Shown: positions 44,678 to 53,092 of the stretch, one piece after another
Layout: every line of letters begins with the position of its first letter
Numbering within the stretch: the first letter of the stretch is position 1
Source: Rhodococcus yunnanensis NBRC 103083
GTDB taxonomy: Bacteria > Actinomycetota > Actinomycetes > Mycobacteriales > Mycobacteriaceae
DNA length: 64,000 bases
Reading direction: 5' to 3'
NCBI RefSeq assembly: GCF_001895005.1
Contig: NZ_BCXH01000012.1
Span: forward strand, 1 to 64,000
Made by a program: the position numbers and the translations under genes
The notes under the pieces: model-generated
Told to the model about the DNA's origin: nothing
The model's input: only the letters and a program-made list of their open reading frames with translations
Database searches by the model: none

Positions 44678-45972
44678 GACCGCTCCTGTCCGGTCGCGAT
44701 AGTCAGAGCTTGGTCGAGATCCCACAGAATGTCCTCGACGTCCTCGAGGCCGACACTGATCCGAACCAGCTCCGGCCCGACGCCTGCACCCTGCAACTGT
44801 TCGTCGGTCAGCTGCCGGTGCGTGGTACTACCGGGATGTATGACGAGCGTCCGCACGTCACCGATATTGGCGACATGGCTGGCGATCTGCACACTCTCGA
44901 CGAACTTCCGACCCGCCGCGCGGCCGCCCTCGACTCCGAACGCGAACACCGCGCCAGGCCCCGCAGGGAAGTACTGCTCGGCTCGTTCGACATGCGGATG
45001 GCCCTTCAGCCCAGCCCATCTCACGTAGTCGATTCTGGGGTCTGCATCGAGCCACTCGGCTACCGCACGTGCGTTCTCGACGTGAGCGTCCATCCGCTGA
45101 GGCAGAGTTTCGACGCCCTGAATGAGCGTGAATGCCGATTGGGCAGGCAGCGCACCACCGATATCGCGGAGTTGCTCGCTGCGCAGCTTCGTCAGAAACC
45201 CGTATTCCCCGAAGTTGCCCCACCACGACAATCCGCCGTAGGAGCCGACCGGATCGGTCATCTGCGGGAATTTTCCTGAGCCCCAATCGAATCTGCCCGA
45301 TTCGACCACCACTCCCCCGAGCGTCGAGCCGTGCCCACCGAGGAACTTCGTCGCCGAGTGGACGACGATGTCGGCACCGAACTCGATCGGCCGACACAAC
45401 CAGGGCGTCGCCATCGTGGCATCGACGACGAGGGGAATGCCGTTCTCGTGTGCCACGGCGGCCAGCCCCTCCAGATCGGCGATGTCGCCCGATGGATTGC
45501 CGATCACCTCGGCATAGATCAGCTTGGTCCGATCCGTCACGGCCGCAGCATAATCCGCTGGATCGGTACCGGGCACGAACGAGGTGTCGACGCCGAACCG
45601 GCGCAACGTCACATCGAGTTGAGTCACCGTACCGCCGTACAGGCCCGCCGCTGCGACGATGTGATCGCCTGAACCTGCGAGCGCTGCGAACACCGCGAAC
45701 TCGGCGGCGAGACCACTCGCGAACGCCACCGCACCGATCCCGCCTTCGAGGCTGGCGATCCGTTCCTCGAAGGCGGCGACCGTCGGATTGGCGATGCGGC
45801 TGTAGACATTTCCGTACTTCTGCAAAGCGAAGAGATCGCCGGCATCCGCCGAGTCCTCGAAGACGTAGCTCGCTGTCTGGTAGATCGGTACCGCTCGCGA
45901 ACCTGTCGACGGATCGGGACGCGCACCCGCATGAATCGCACGTGTGCGCAGCCCGAACGATCTCTCGCTCAT
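44674..45972 (-). CDS. metY: O-acetylhomoserine aminocarboxypropyltransferase (sulfhydrylase)
   Basis: The 432-residue PLP enzyme of the Cys/Met gamma-family condenses O-acetylhomoserine with sulfide to homocysteine. It has FASGLAAEFAVFAAL, the active-site tyrosine region YGNVYSRIANPT, and the PLP Lys in HSATKFLGGHG. Length and the AEYFPAGPG-like C-terminal region fit MetY rather than the shorter cystathionine synthases. ATG at 45972 is chosen; the ribosome site is weak. It starts 5 nt after osmC. Confidence 0.9.
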   Translation of the reverse strand: MSERSFGLRTRAIHAGARPDPSTGSRAVPIYQTASYVFEDSADAGDLFALQKYGNVYSRIANPTVAAFEERIASLEGGIGAVAFASGLAAEFAVFAALAGSGDHIVAAAGLYGGTVTQLDVTLRRFGVDTSFVPGTDPADYAAAVTDRTKLIYAEVIGNPSGDIADLEGLAAVAHENGIPLVVDATMATPWLCRPIEFGADIVVHSATKFLGGHGSTLGGVVVESGRFDWGSGKFPQMTDPVGSYGGLSWWGNFGEYGFLTKLRSEQLRDIGGALPAQSAFTLIQGVETLPQRMDAHVENARAVAEWLDADPRIDYVRWAGLKGHPHVERAEQYFPAGPGAVFAFGVEGGRAAGRKFVESVQIASHVANIGDVRTLVIHPGSTTHRQLTDEQLQGAGVGPELVRISVGLEDVEDILWDLDQALTIATGQERS

Positions 45973-45977
45973 CGGCG

Positions 45978-46490
45978 TCAGACCGTCTCGAGCGTCGTGC
46001 GCACAGGGGTCTGATTGCGAGTGAGGTCGAGAACCGGGCAATGGGCATCGACGGCTTGCTGCAATTCCTCGTAGCGCTCACGCGTCTCGGGACCCGCGAC
46101 GGTGACCACGACACGAACCTCCCCGAACCCGGGACGAACGTCGTCGTCGAACCCGAAGAATCCTCTGACATCGAGGTCACCTTCTGCCTTCGCCGAGATG
46201 TCGTCGACGGCAATACCGAGCTTGTCGGCCCATACCCGCCACGTCACCACCTGGCACGACAGTAGCGATGCCAGGTAGTACTCGACAGGATTGGCGGCAG
46301 TGTTCTCACCGCCGAGCGCCGGCGGCTCGTCTACCTCGACGCTGTACTTTCCAAGAGTGACCGTGCTGGCAACCGCGTCGTGGGCAATCGCGGAAGCGCG
46401 GAAGACTGCATGAGCATTGTTCGGATCGGAATCGATCGCTTCCCTGGTGGCCGACGTGACCGTACCCAGGTGCGAGAGAGCTGTGGACAT
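45978..46490 (-). CDS. OsmC family protein
   Basis: The 170-residue protein has the OsmC fold pattern GGENTAANPVEYYLASLLSC, where the Cys is a redox-active residue, and a second Cys in AHCPVLDLT. OsmC/Ohr proteins reduce organic hydroperoxides or act on persulfides. AGGGA lies 6 nt before the ATG at 46490. Being first in an operon with the sulfhydrylase suggests a role in sulfane or thiol handling. Confidence 0.85.
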   Translation of the reverse strand: MSTALSHLGTVTSATREAIDSDPNNAHAVFRASAIAHDAVASTVTLGKYSVEVDEPPALGGENTAANPVEYYLASLLSCQVVTWRVWADKLGIAVDDISAKAEGDLDVRGFFGFDDDVRPGFGEVRVVVTVAGPETRERYEELQQAVDAHCPVLDLTRNQTPVRTTLETV

Positions 46491-46520
46491 GATTGTCCCT
46501 TCGTATGGTTGTGAACCGGG

Positions 46521-46539
46521 CCTGATTGGTTGGATCAGG
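46521..46539 (-). promoter_or_regulatory. Hairpin overlapping the leader-peptide stop codon
   Basis: CCTGAT (46521-46526) and ATCAGG (46534-46539) form a 6-bp stem with a 7-nt loop, extendable by two more pairs after one mismatch. The stop codon of the upstream leader peptide (46535-46537) lies inside the stem, so a ribosome stalled in the leader would disrupt it. This fits an attenuator before osmC-metY. Confidence 0.45.
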
Positions 46540-46618
46540 ACCAGCGACAACCGGACGTACAGACAAGTCCGAAGTCGATGACGCGCCGCCGTACCAGCCG
46601 CCGAGTAGCGCCTGTCAC
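46535..46618 (-). CDS. Cysteine-containing leader peptide of the osmC-metY operon
   Basis: A short frame of 27 codons from GTG at 46618 ends in RRRVIDFGLVCTSGCRWS. This matches the pattern of actinobacterial leader peptides found before sulfur-metabolism genes (several Arg, then ID or VD, a hydrophobic stretch and Cys near the end). It stops 44 nt before the osmC start, and its stop lies in a hairpin. The downstream genes are sulfur genes, so cysteine-dependent attenuation is inferred. A GTG five codons upstream is an alternative start. Confidence 0.55.
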   Translation of the reverse strand: MTGATRRLVRRRVIDFGLVCTSGCRWS

Positions 46619-46652
46619 ATGAGTTGCGGTCACCTGACCGACAGTAACAGCC

Positions 46653-47075
46653 TCAGCTGGGCATGATCCATCCATAGAATTTCTCCACGTCGACGTACAG
46701 CACGAGGCGCTTGTCGCGGACCATCGCGGCGCGGTAGTCGTCCCAGTCGGGGTGTTCACCCTGGACCTTGCGGTACAGCGAGATCAATTGTTCGACAGCG
46801 TCGTCGTCGGGTTCGGTCGCCACCTCCGACAGGCGGGCGCTGCCCTCGGCGACGGCGTATGCCCCACCCTGCCGAGCGTTGACATACAGGCTGACGCGAG
46901 GATCCCGCCGAATGTTCTTGGTCTTCACCCGGCCGTCCGTCACCGAAATAGCGAACTGCCGCGCATCGGGGTCGTAGTGGTAGGTGATGTTGGAGATCTG
47001 CGGGCGTCCATCTCGCTTGAGCGTCGACAGCGCAGCGAGGTTCGTTTCGGTGAACAGTTTTTCGATGTCGTCCAT
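46653..47075 (-). CDS. F420/FMN-dependent PPOX-class oxidoreductase (Rv1155-like)
   Basis: The 140-residue split-barrel protein shows LAALSTLKRDGRPQISNITY, DGRVKTKNIRRDPRVSLYV and VRDKRLVLYVDVEKFYGWIM, typical of the small F420-binding oxidoreductase group. The physiological substrate is unknown. fbiC later in the window makes the F420 core, so F420 use is plausible. ATG at 47075 gives the conserved N-terminus; three more residues are open upstream. Confidence 0.82.
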   Translation of the reverse strand: MDDIEKLFTETNLAALSTLKRDGRPQISNITYHYDPDARQFAISVTDGRVKTKNIRRDPRVSLYVNARQGGAYAVAEGSARLSEVATEPDDDAVEQLISLYRKVQGEHPDWDDYRAAMVRDKRLVLYVDVEKFYGWIMPS

Positions 47076-47086
47076 GCGGCCCAAGG

Positions 47087-48142
47087 TTAGCGTCCGACGG
47101 CATTCGGCTCGACCGGCATCGCAAGAGTGGTCAGATCGCCGTAGTCCGCAGAGCGAACCACGACCGGCATCGACGGGCCGCCGATGTCGATCATGACCTC
47201 GTGTCCCACGGCCGATGCAACGGCCGGGTACAGGGTTGTGATGCTGAACGCCATATCGATGTCGGGGCCGGTAACGGTGGCAGGGATCCTGGTGCCCGAC
47301 AGGGTCAGAGCTCCGCCTGCCACCCGCAAGGACGAGAACTGCTCGTCGTGTCCCTCCAACGCACGAACCAGAGCCGCGCGCTGCGCCACGACCCGGGTTT
47401 CGGCAGCAGGCAGAGCGTCGAGCATTGCTCGATAGTCGGGAAACTCCTCCGCCAGAACGCGGCAGCGCATCGCGGAGCTACCCTCGGCGTGAAAATCGAC
47501 ACCGGTCCCCCGAACCCCCAGCTGGACGCGATGCCGACTGCGTACGAATGACAGCGCAGCCCGTAGATCGTCTCCGTCGACGACCGCCGACCACTCATCG
47601 TCGACGCCTTCGACTGCCACCGATCGAGTCGACAGCCGGTAACGATCGGTGGCCGTGATTATCAGTGTGCCGCCGCTCGATTCGAGATACACACCGTCCA
47701 ACACCGGCATTTCCGGATGACGAGATGTGGCGGTGAGTATCTGGTCCACCGCAGTTGCGAAAACCGGTCCGTTCACTGTGATCATGAGCTGCCTTTCCCT
47801 GGTTTCGAGCGCCGTTTTTTCAGCTATGTCGCGCGCGATGCGCTGTGCACGCCGAGCGTCGTCGGCAAGTTGTGCCACGTGTCGGGCCAGTGCCGTCAGG
47901 TCACCGGCGATCACCGCGGCAATGTCGTTCAGCGACATCCCGATCCCCCGCAGGAGTCGAATCCGAACAGCCACGTCCACTTGGCTTTCGGTGTAGTAGC
48001 GGTATCCCGAGGACCCGTCGACAGCGGCTGGTTCCAACAGTTTCGAATCCGCGTAGAAACGAAGGGCTCCCGGCGTCAGCCCGGTAGATCGGGCGAACAC
48101 CCCGATGGTCATCGATTCGGTTGTGGTCACGCAGTTCATCAT
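47087..48142 (-). CDS. MerR regulator fused to DnaN-like sliding-clamp domains
   Basis: The 351-residue protein starts with a MerR winged-helix domain (about 11-80: IGVFARSTGLTPGALRFYA, then GYRYYTESQVDVAVRIRLL) and a linker helix. From about residue 118 it follows the beta-clamp fold: LDGVYLES with ITATDRYRLS and AEEFPDYRAML match clamp domain 2, and the last 100 residues match domain 3, ending TTLAMPVEP. Clamp domain 1 is absent, apparently replaced by the MerR part. GGAG precedes the two adjacent ATG codons. A DNA-bound regulator that recruits clamp-binding partners is one possible reading. Confidence 0.8.
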   Translation of the reverse strand: MMNCVTTTESMTIGVFARSTGLTPGALRFYADSKLLEPAAVDGSSGYRYYTESQVDVAVRIRLLRGIGMSLNDIAAVIAGDLTALARHVAQLADDARRAQRIARDIAEKTALETRERQLMITVNGPVFATAVDQILTATSRHPEMPVLDGVYLESSGGTLIITATDRYRLSTRSVAVEGVDDEWSAVVDGDDLRAALSFVRSRHRVQLGVRGTGVDFHAEGSSAMRCRVLAEEFPDYRAMLDALPAAETRVVAQRAALVRALEGHDEQFSSLRVAGGALTLSGTRIPATVTGPDIDMAFSITTLYPAVASAVGHEVMIDIGGPSMPVVVRSADYGDLTTLAMPVEPNAVGR

Positions 48143-48176
48143 CGGGTCTCCGGTAGGTCGAGAGTCAAGCGGTGCA

Positions 48177-50096
48177 TCAGTATTCGGCTGGGGTGAAGTA
48201 GTGGTTGCCGAGTGGGTCGGTGGTGTGGATGACGTCGCCGGGGAGTTTTTCGGTGTGCCAGTGTTTGGTGGTTTTGAGGTTGTGGTGGGTTCGGCAGTAG
48301 GGCGCGAGGTTGCTGGTGATGGTCCAGCCGCCGGCTTCGGGGTTGTGGTGGTCGAATTCGACGATGTGGTCGAGGTCGCAGCGTGAGGACGGTACGGCGC
48401 AGCCGGGGTGGCGGCAGGTGGGGTAGTGGGAGCGGACCCACATGGCCAGTGCGGCTCCTGGGGTGTAGGTTAGCGCTCCCGGTGGTGGGTCGGGGTGTCC
48501 GCCGTGTCCGTCGGGGTGTTCGGCGTGTGGGTGGTCGGGGTTGTCGGTGATGTGTGCGCGCCAGAGGTCGGCGACAATCCCCGGTGACGGTGTCCGGTTG
48601 ACGCCGTTGGTGTTGCCGGGGTCGTTGGTGCCGCCCGGGTCGTTGGTGCGGTTGGTGGGGTTCGTTGGCCGGGGTGTCGGGGGCGGCGGTAGGTATCCGG
48701 CGCGGAGTTTTCGGGTGCGGCCGAGTATCAGGTCGGGGGTCGAGCTCTCGGCGTGGGCGGCGTCGAGGAAGTCGGCGATCTGTGGGTTCGGATGCGATCG
48801 GGGTGGTGCGGGGCGCGGCGGGGTGCCGCGAGTGTCAGCCGCGGTACTGCAGGTGCACGTGCAGTGCGGGCGGTGGTCGGTCCCACTTCCCGGCCCAGGT
48901 GGTGATGTCGATGGTGATGATGATGGTGATGGTTGTTGTTGTGGGTTGGGGTGCGCGAGGTCGGTGAGGGTGTCGAGGTAGCGGCGGCTGGTGGTGAAGA
49001 TGATCTGCCAGGTGGCGTCGGCGGCGAGAGTGTGCACGGTGGCGGGGTCGATCGGTCCGTAGCCGTGGAGGTAGGCGTTGCGGTTGTGGAGTCCGAGAAC
49101 GGTTTCGAGGTCGGCACTGATGACGATCGACGGTTTCCCCAGAGCCGACTCCGGCGGTCTCTGGCTCGCCGAAGCAGTCTCAGAAACAGCATCGGTGTCA
49201 GAAGCATCGGTGTCAGGGCGATCGGTGTCAGGGCGATCGGAATTGCCACCGGCAGAAGTCGAATCTGCTCCCGCCGTGACAGTTTCGCCGGAATCTGCGT
49301 CTGCATCTGCAGTAACGGCCGCAGGGCAATCGGTTTGGCTGCATTCACAGGTGAGGTGGCTGCCCTTCACCAGAGCGACGAAGGCGTCCGACCGCTGGGT
49401 GTCCAGAGTGCGCGGGTCCAGTCGGCAGGCTCGGACGAGTTCGGCGTCGATCAGCGCTTCTGCTTCCGCGCTGTGGACAGCACCGATCGTCGCCGAGAGC
49501 CGCGCCATCCCCCGGGGAAGTGTGGTGACTCGCACCTTCTTCGTCGTCGACTTCGCGCGGCGTCGAGCTTTGGCGTCCCAGTCGGGGTCGTGGGCAGCGA
49601 TCATTCGATCGATTTCTTTGCCCAAGCGGGTCGTGGTGAAATGCCGAGCCGCAGCGATGATGTCGAGTTCGAGCGCGGCCAGGATCTTCGCCGTCGCACC
49701 GAGGGTGTGATCGCGGATAGTTCTGAGCACCTCGAGGGACATGTCCCCGAGTGCGAACAGTTCGCGGTAGCAGCAGCGGCTACCCCACCAGATTCCTAGC
49801 CGTTCCTCCACCTTCTTGGCAGGAATGTTCAACGCACAGGCAATCTCTGCGATCGCCGAGGTATGCGCGACACGTTCTGGATCGAGCCGACTCGACACCG
49901 ACGAGGCATCGAACGCAGCCATACGAGCGTCGTAGAACCGCTCCATGACAACGATCGAGGCAGCCGACATGGCGTTGACCGCGCATTCCGCGGCAATCAG
50001 ATCCCCGACCGCGGCACGGTCGGTGTCGATGTCGGCCTCGGTGTCGTTGTCGGCCTCGGTGTCGCTGTCAGCCTTGGTGTCGAAGTCGAGACTCAC
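48177..50096 (-). CDS. DUF222/DUF13E12-type HNH endonuclease
   Basis: The 639-residue protein has an N-terminal DUF222 domain and a C-terminal HNH nuclease motif: CRHPGCAVPSSRCDLDHIV, then NLAPYCRTHHNLKT. Such genes are multicopy in mycobacteria and relatives and may be carried in mobile introns or group as REP13E12-type repeats. Low-complexity inserts are conspicuous: alternating DTEAD units at the N-terminus, DRPDTDRPDTDASDTD near residue 295, and Ser/Pro and Asn/Thr/Gly runs before the HNH. The GTG start at 50096 is about 12 nt after a G-run. Confidence 0.85.
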   Translation of the reverse strand: MSLDFDTKADSDTEADNDTEADIDTDRAAVGDLIAAECAVNAMSAASIVVMERFYDARMAAFDASSVSSRLDPERVAHTSAIAEIACALNIPAKKVEERLGIWWGSRCCYRELFALGDMSLEVLRTIRDHTLGATAKILAALELDIIAAARHFTTTRLGKEIDRMIAAHDPDWDAKARRRAKSTTKKVRVTTLPRGMARLSATIGAVHSAEAEALIDAELVRACRLDPRTLDTQRSDAFVALVKGSHLTCECSQTDCPAAVTADADADSGETVTAGADSTSAGGNSDRPDTDRPDTDASDTDAVSETASASQRPPESALGKPSIVISADLETVLGLHNRNAYLHGYGPIDPATVHTLAADATWQIIFTTSRRYLDTLTDLAHPNPQQQPSPSSSPSTSPPGPGSGTDHRPHCTCTCSTAADTRGTPPRPAPPRSHPNPQIADFLDAAHAESSTPDLILGRTRKLRAGYLPPPPTPRPTNPTNRTNDPGGTNDPGNTNGVNRTPSPGIVADLWRAHITDNPDHPHAEHPDGHGGHPDPPPGALTYTPGAALAMWVRSHYPTCRHPGCAVPSSRCDLDHIVEFDHHNPEAGGWTITSNLAPYCRTHHNLKTTKHWHTEKLPGDVIHTTDPLGNHYFTPAEY

Positions 50097-50104
50097 GACT
50101 CAGG

Positions 50105-50206
50105 TCACCCCCCAGTGACTCGATCAAAATTCGTACCGTCCAGATTCGTGCTGTCCACATTCGTGCTGCCCAAATTCGCACTGTCGAACCTATGTTCGAC
50201 CAACAT
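50105..50206 (-). CDS. Mini-ORF of pentapeptide-like repeats upstream of the HNH gene
   Basis: A 33-codon frame from ATG at 50206 contains four consecutive five-residue units, SANLG STNVD STNLD GTNFD, encoded by 15-bp DNA repeats (about 50126-50185). These resemble pentapeptide-repeat protein units (A/S-x-L/F pattern). The frame ends 8 nt before the HNH start. It could be a translated leader, a remnant of a larger pentapeptide gene, or just a 15-bp repeat that happens to be open. Confidence 0.3.
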   Translation of the reverse strand: MLVEHRFDSANLGSTNVDSTNLDGTNFDRVTGG

Positions 50207-50278
50207 CAACCTAACCCACCCCACCGACAGGTTCGGATCTCTGAGTTCGCTCCACAAACCAGCCGGTACATTCGATGG

Positions 50279-50869
50279 ATGACCGTCGAAGCCCCCGCGC
50301 GCAAGAGCCACAGAACCGTCGGCTGGATCGCGGGGATTCTGGCCGCCGTGGTCGTGGTTGCCGTGGGGGTCCTCGCGGTTGCGCCGAGCAGATACCTCCC
50401 CTGGGATACCACGCCGTTTCCCGACGTCGATGCATCGGCATTGACGACAGGGCAAGCCACCGTCGTCGAACTTCTACGCGACGAGCACGAGCGGCAGCGC
50501 CCTGGCACCTTCTATTCGGACGGCGTCGAGGAGGCGTGGTGCGCCAACTTCGTCAGCTGGGTGATGCGCGAGGCCGGGCAGCCGCTGAGCAATCCGAACT
50601 CGGGCAGTTGGCGGATCCCCGGGGTCTACACGCTCACCGAGTACTACCAGGAGCAGGGAAGATTCGAGCCGAAGGGCTACTCCCCCGGCGTCGGTGACGT
50701 CGTGCTGTACGACAACAGCAGCTGGGTCGGGCAGCACACCAATATCGTCGTCGCCGTCGACGGCGACACAGCTACGACTGTCGGAGGCAACGAACTGGGC
50801 AAGATCCGCGTCCACACCGTCGATGTCCAGTCCGACTCTGCGATAGTCGGATTCGGCCGGCTCACCTGA
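50279..50869 (+). CDS. Membrane-anchored CHAP-domain peptidoglycan hydrolase
   Basis: The 196-residue protein has an N-terminal membrane helix (about 15-36) and an extracytoplasmic CHAP domain with the catalytic Cys88 (EEAWCANFVSWVMREAG) and His153 (GQHTNIVVAV). CHAP amidases cleave peptide stems or cross-bridges of the wall. The start at 50279 has no clear ribosome site. It is divergent from the HNH gene and converges on the FadD36-like gene. Confidence 0.78.
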   Translation: MTVEAPARKSHRTVGWIAGILAAVVVVAVGVLAVAPSRYLPWDTTPFPDVDASALTTGQATVVELLRDEHERQRPGTFYSDGVEEAWCANFVSWVMREAGQPLSNPNSGSWRIPGVYTLTEYYQEQGRFEPKGYSPGVGDVVLYDNSSWVGQHTNIVVAVDGDTATTVGGNELGKIRVHTVDVQSDSAIVGFGRLT

Positions 50870-50913
50870 GGCAGGCTCACCTGAGGCAGGGCCGTGTCCG
50901 AGGCCCGTCCCGC

Positions 50914-52314
50914 CTAGATCAGCTGCTTCTTCTGCACCTTGCCCATGGCGTTGCGGGGCAGGGAATCGACGACGCGGATTTCTCGCGGCCGCTTGTGGTT
51001 CGAGAGTGCCGAGGCCACCAGGTCGATCAGTACCGCCGACTCGACGCCGCTGCCGACGACGAAGGCGACGATTCGTTGGCCCAGATCCTCGTCGGGGATT
51101 CCGACGACGGCGACCTCGTCGACGCTCGGGTGCCCGAGCAGCACGGTCTCGATCTCCCCTGCTCCGACGCGGTAGCCGCCGGTCTTGATCAGGTCGGTCG
51201 AGGCGCGCCCGACGATGCGATGGAATCCGTCCGGCTCGATCGCGGCGACGTCGCCGGTGTCGAACCAGCCGTCGTCCGTCCATGACTTCGCCGTCGCGTC
51301 CGGGTTGTTCAGATAGCCGTCGAACAGCATCGGTCCGCGCACTTGGAGTGCGCCGATCGCCTCGCCGTCGTGCGGGAGGATTTCCCCTGCTTCTCCGCGA
51401 AGACGAGTCTCGACGCCGCGCACCGGCAGACCGACCGAGCCGGGCCGTCGTTCGCCGTCGAAGCGGGTGGACAACGTGATCAGTGTTTCGCTCATCCCGT
51501 AACGCTCCACCGGAGCTTGCCCGGTCAGCGAGCGCAGTTTCTCGAACACCGGTACCGGCAGCGGCGCGCTGCCCGAGACCAGCAGCCTGGCGCCGCTGAG
51601 CGCCCGGGCCGACTTCTCGTCGGCTGCGATACGCGACCACACCGTGGGAACACCGAAGTACAGCGAGCCACGAGCTGCTGCGTACAGCTCGGGTGTCGGT
51701 TTTCCGGTGTGTACGACGGGGCTGCCGACCCGAAGTGGCCCGAGCAGTCCGAGGATGAGTCCGTGCACGTGGAACAGCGGAAGTCCGTGGACCAGTCTGT
51801 CTTTCCAGGTCCACTGCCACGCCTCGGCGAGTCCGTCGATTCCGGCCGCGATGGCGTTGCGGGAAATCAGAACGCCCTTGGGCGGGCCCGTCGTTCCCGA
51901 GGTGTAGAGCACGAATGCGATGGAGGACGGGTCGGGGTCGGGGTAACTGTGCCACGACCGCGCGTGCTGCCTCACCGGGAGCACCGTCAGACCAGCGGCG
52001 TCGTCGGGCGCCTCACCGAGCCACGCCTGCGCGCCCGAGTCCCGCAGGATGTGTTCTCGCTCGGCCTGGCCTGCATCGGGTGGGACCGGCACCACCGTGA
52101 CTCCGGCTATGAGACAGCCGACTACTGCCAGGACCGTCTTGACCGATGGTGTCGCCAGCACGGCCAGTCGCTCTGCCTGTGACACGCGTTCGGCGACAGA
52201 TGTCGCGGCACCGAGAATGTCGCCTCGGGAGAGCGTGACGCCGTCGATGGTGACGGCGTCTGGAATATCGTCTCCGCGAGCGACGGCGAGTGGATTCAAT
52301 GATCGAAGCAGCAC
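50914..52314 (-). CDS. fadD36: Acyl-CoA synthetase, FadD36-like
   Basis: The 466-residue AMP-forming ligase has IAFVLYTSGTTGPPKGVL, RYGMSETLITLST, WFDTGDVAAIEPDGF and the C-terminal catalytic Lys region LPRNAMGKVQKKQ. The N-terminus LLRSLNPLAVARGDDIPDAV follows mycobacterial FadD36, which fixes the GTG at 52314 as the likely start although the frame is open to 52521. Short-chain or malonyl-type acid activation has been proposed for the group. Confidence 0.85.
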   Translation of the reverse strand: MLLRSLNPLAVARGDDIPDAVTIDGVTLSRGDILGAATSVAERVSQAERLAVLATPSVKTVLAVVGCLIAGVTVVPVPPDAGQAEREHILRDSGAQAWLGEAPDDAAGLTVLPVRQHARSWHSYPDPDPSSIAFVLYTSGTTGPPKGVLISRNAIAAGIDGLAEAWQWTWKDRLVHGLPLFHVHGLILGLLGPLRVGSPVVHTGKPTPELYAAARGSLYFGVPTVWSRIAADEKSARALSGARLLVSGSAPLPVPVFEKLRSLTGQAPVERYGMSETLITLSTRFDGERRPGSVGLPVRGVETRLRGEAGEILPHDGEAIGALQVRGPMLFDGYLNNPDATAKSWTDDGWFDTGDVAAIEPDGFHRIVGRASTDLIKTGGYRVGAGEIETVLLGHPSVDEVAVVGIPDEDLGQRIVAFVVGSGVESAVLIDLVASALSNHKRPREIRVVDSLPRNAMGKVQKKQLI

Positions 52315-52331
52315 ATGGTTACCGTACATAC

Positions 52332-52727
52332 ATGGATGCCGACGGAATCGACTCCGGTGACTACGCCGAATACATGACGGTGCCTGCAGGTGATCTCCGT
52401 CCGGGGGTGTACCTGATCGGCACCGATGCCGAGCAGGACGCCGACACGGAAGACGAACTCGACGACGACCTAGAGAACGAGGAGGACATCGAGGTCTCGC
52501 ACATGTCCGACGGCGCCCCACGGCTCGTGTATTCGGTCCAGTCGGACGACTTCTGGACGCGCGTCGAGCTGGCCGACCTCCGCGCGACGCAGATCTACGA
52601 GGAAGACCACGCCAGGAACCCGACGATGAACACCGAGCCGAAGCGATTCACGACGGTCGAGGCCTTCGGAAGCAACGAGCTCGTCTACATCCTGCGCATC
52701 CGGCGCGGCGGCTGGGACGTAGGTTAA
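52332..52727 (+). CDS. Acidic hypothetical protein
   Basis: The 131-residue protein is not recognised. It is strongly acidic in its first half (DAEQDADTEDELDDDLENEE) and has an ordered C-terminal half, FWTRVELADLRATQIYEEDH, then FTTVEAFGSNELVYILRIRR. ATG at 52332 lies only 17 nt from the divergent ligase start; an ATG at 52299 would overlap it. Its end overlaps the MerR gene stop by 4 nt. Codon usage looks normal for the region. Confidence 0.6.
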   Translation: MDADGIDSGDYAEYMTVPAGDLRPGVYLIGTDAEQDADTEDELDDDLENEEDIEVSHMSDGAPRLVYSVQSDDFWTRVELADLRATQIYEEDHARNPTMNTEPKRFTTVEAFGSNELVYILRIRRGGWDVG

Positions 52728-53089
52728 CGCGCGAGCAGTTCCGTCAGCTCCTGCGCGTACGACAACTTGGTGCGCAGGTTCTCGCACGCGGCTTGCGCTT
52801 TGGCATGACATTCGTCGACGAATGCTTCTGCTTCGGCGCGCTCGTCACCGTCCGCTGCGATCGTGTCGAGCGAGTCGAGCAGCCGACGCATCTCGTCGAG
52901 TGTGAATTCGAGAGGTTTCATCCGGCGAATCACGATGAGTCGCGCCAGATCTGCTTCGGTGTACAACCGGAATCCGCCTGCGCTTCGCTCGGACGGTGGC
53001 ACGAGACCGACCTCGTCGTAGTGGCGGAGGGTTCGAATCGACAATCCCGTACGTTCGGCGATTTCACCGATCTGCATGTGGCCGTCCAC
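52724..53089 (-). CDS. MerR family transcriptional regulator
   Basis: The 121-residue protein has the MerR winged helix (IGEIAERTGLSIRTLRHYD, GGFRLYTEADLARL) and a dimerisation coiled coil ending without a metal-binding Cys pair, so it probably senses a non-metal signal. AAGG is 7 nt before the GTG at 53089, overlapping the end of sulP. It starts 3 nt after the SulP stop, so the regulator is made from the transporter transcript and likely controls it. Confidence 0.85.
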   Translation of the reverse strand: MDGHMQIGEIAERTGLSIRTLRHYDEVGLVPPSERSAGGFRLYTEADLARLIVIRRMKPLEFTLDEMRRLLDSLDTIAADGDERAEAEAFVDECHAKAQAACENLRTKLSYAQELTELLAR

Positions 53090-53092
53090 GAT

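Noticed and set aside
46491..46652. SAM riboswitch upstream of osmC-metY
   Set aside because: None of the conserved SAM-I or SAM-IV core elements is recognisable; a leader peptide explains the region better.
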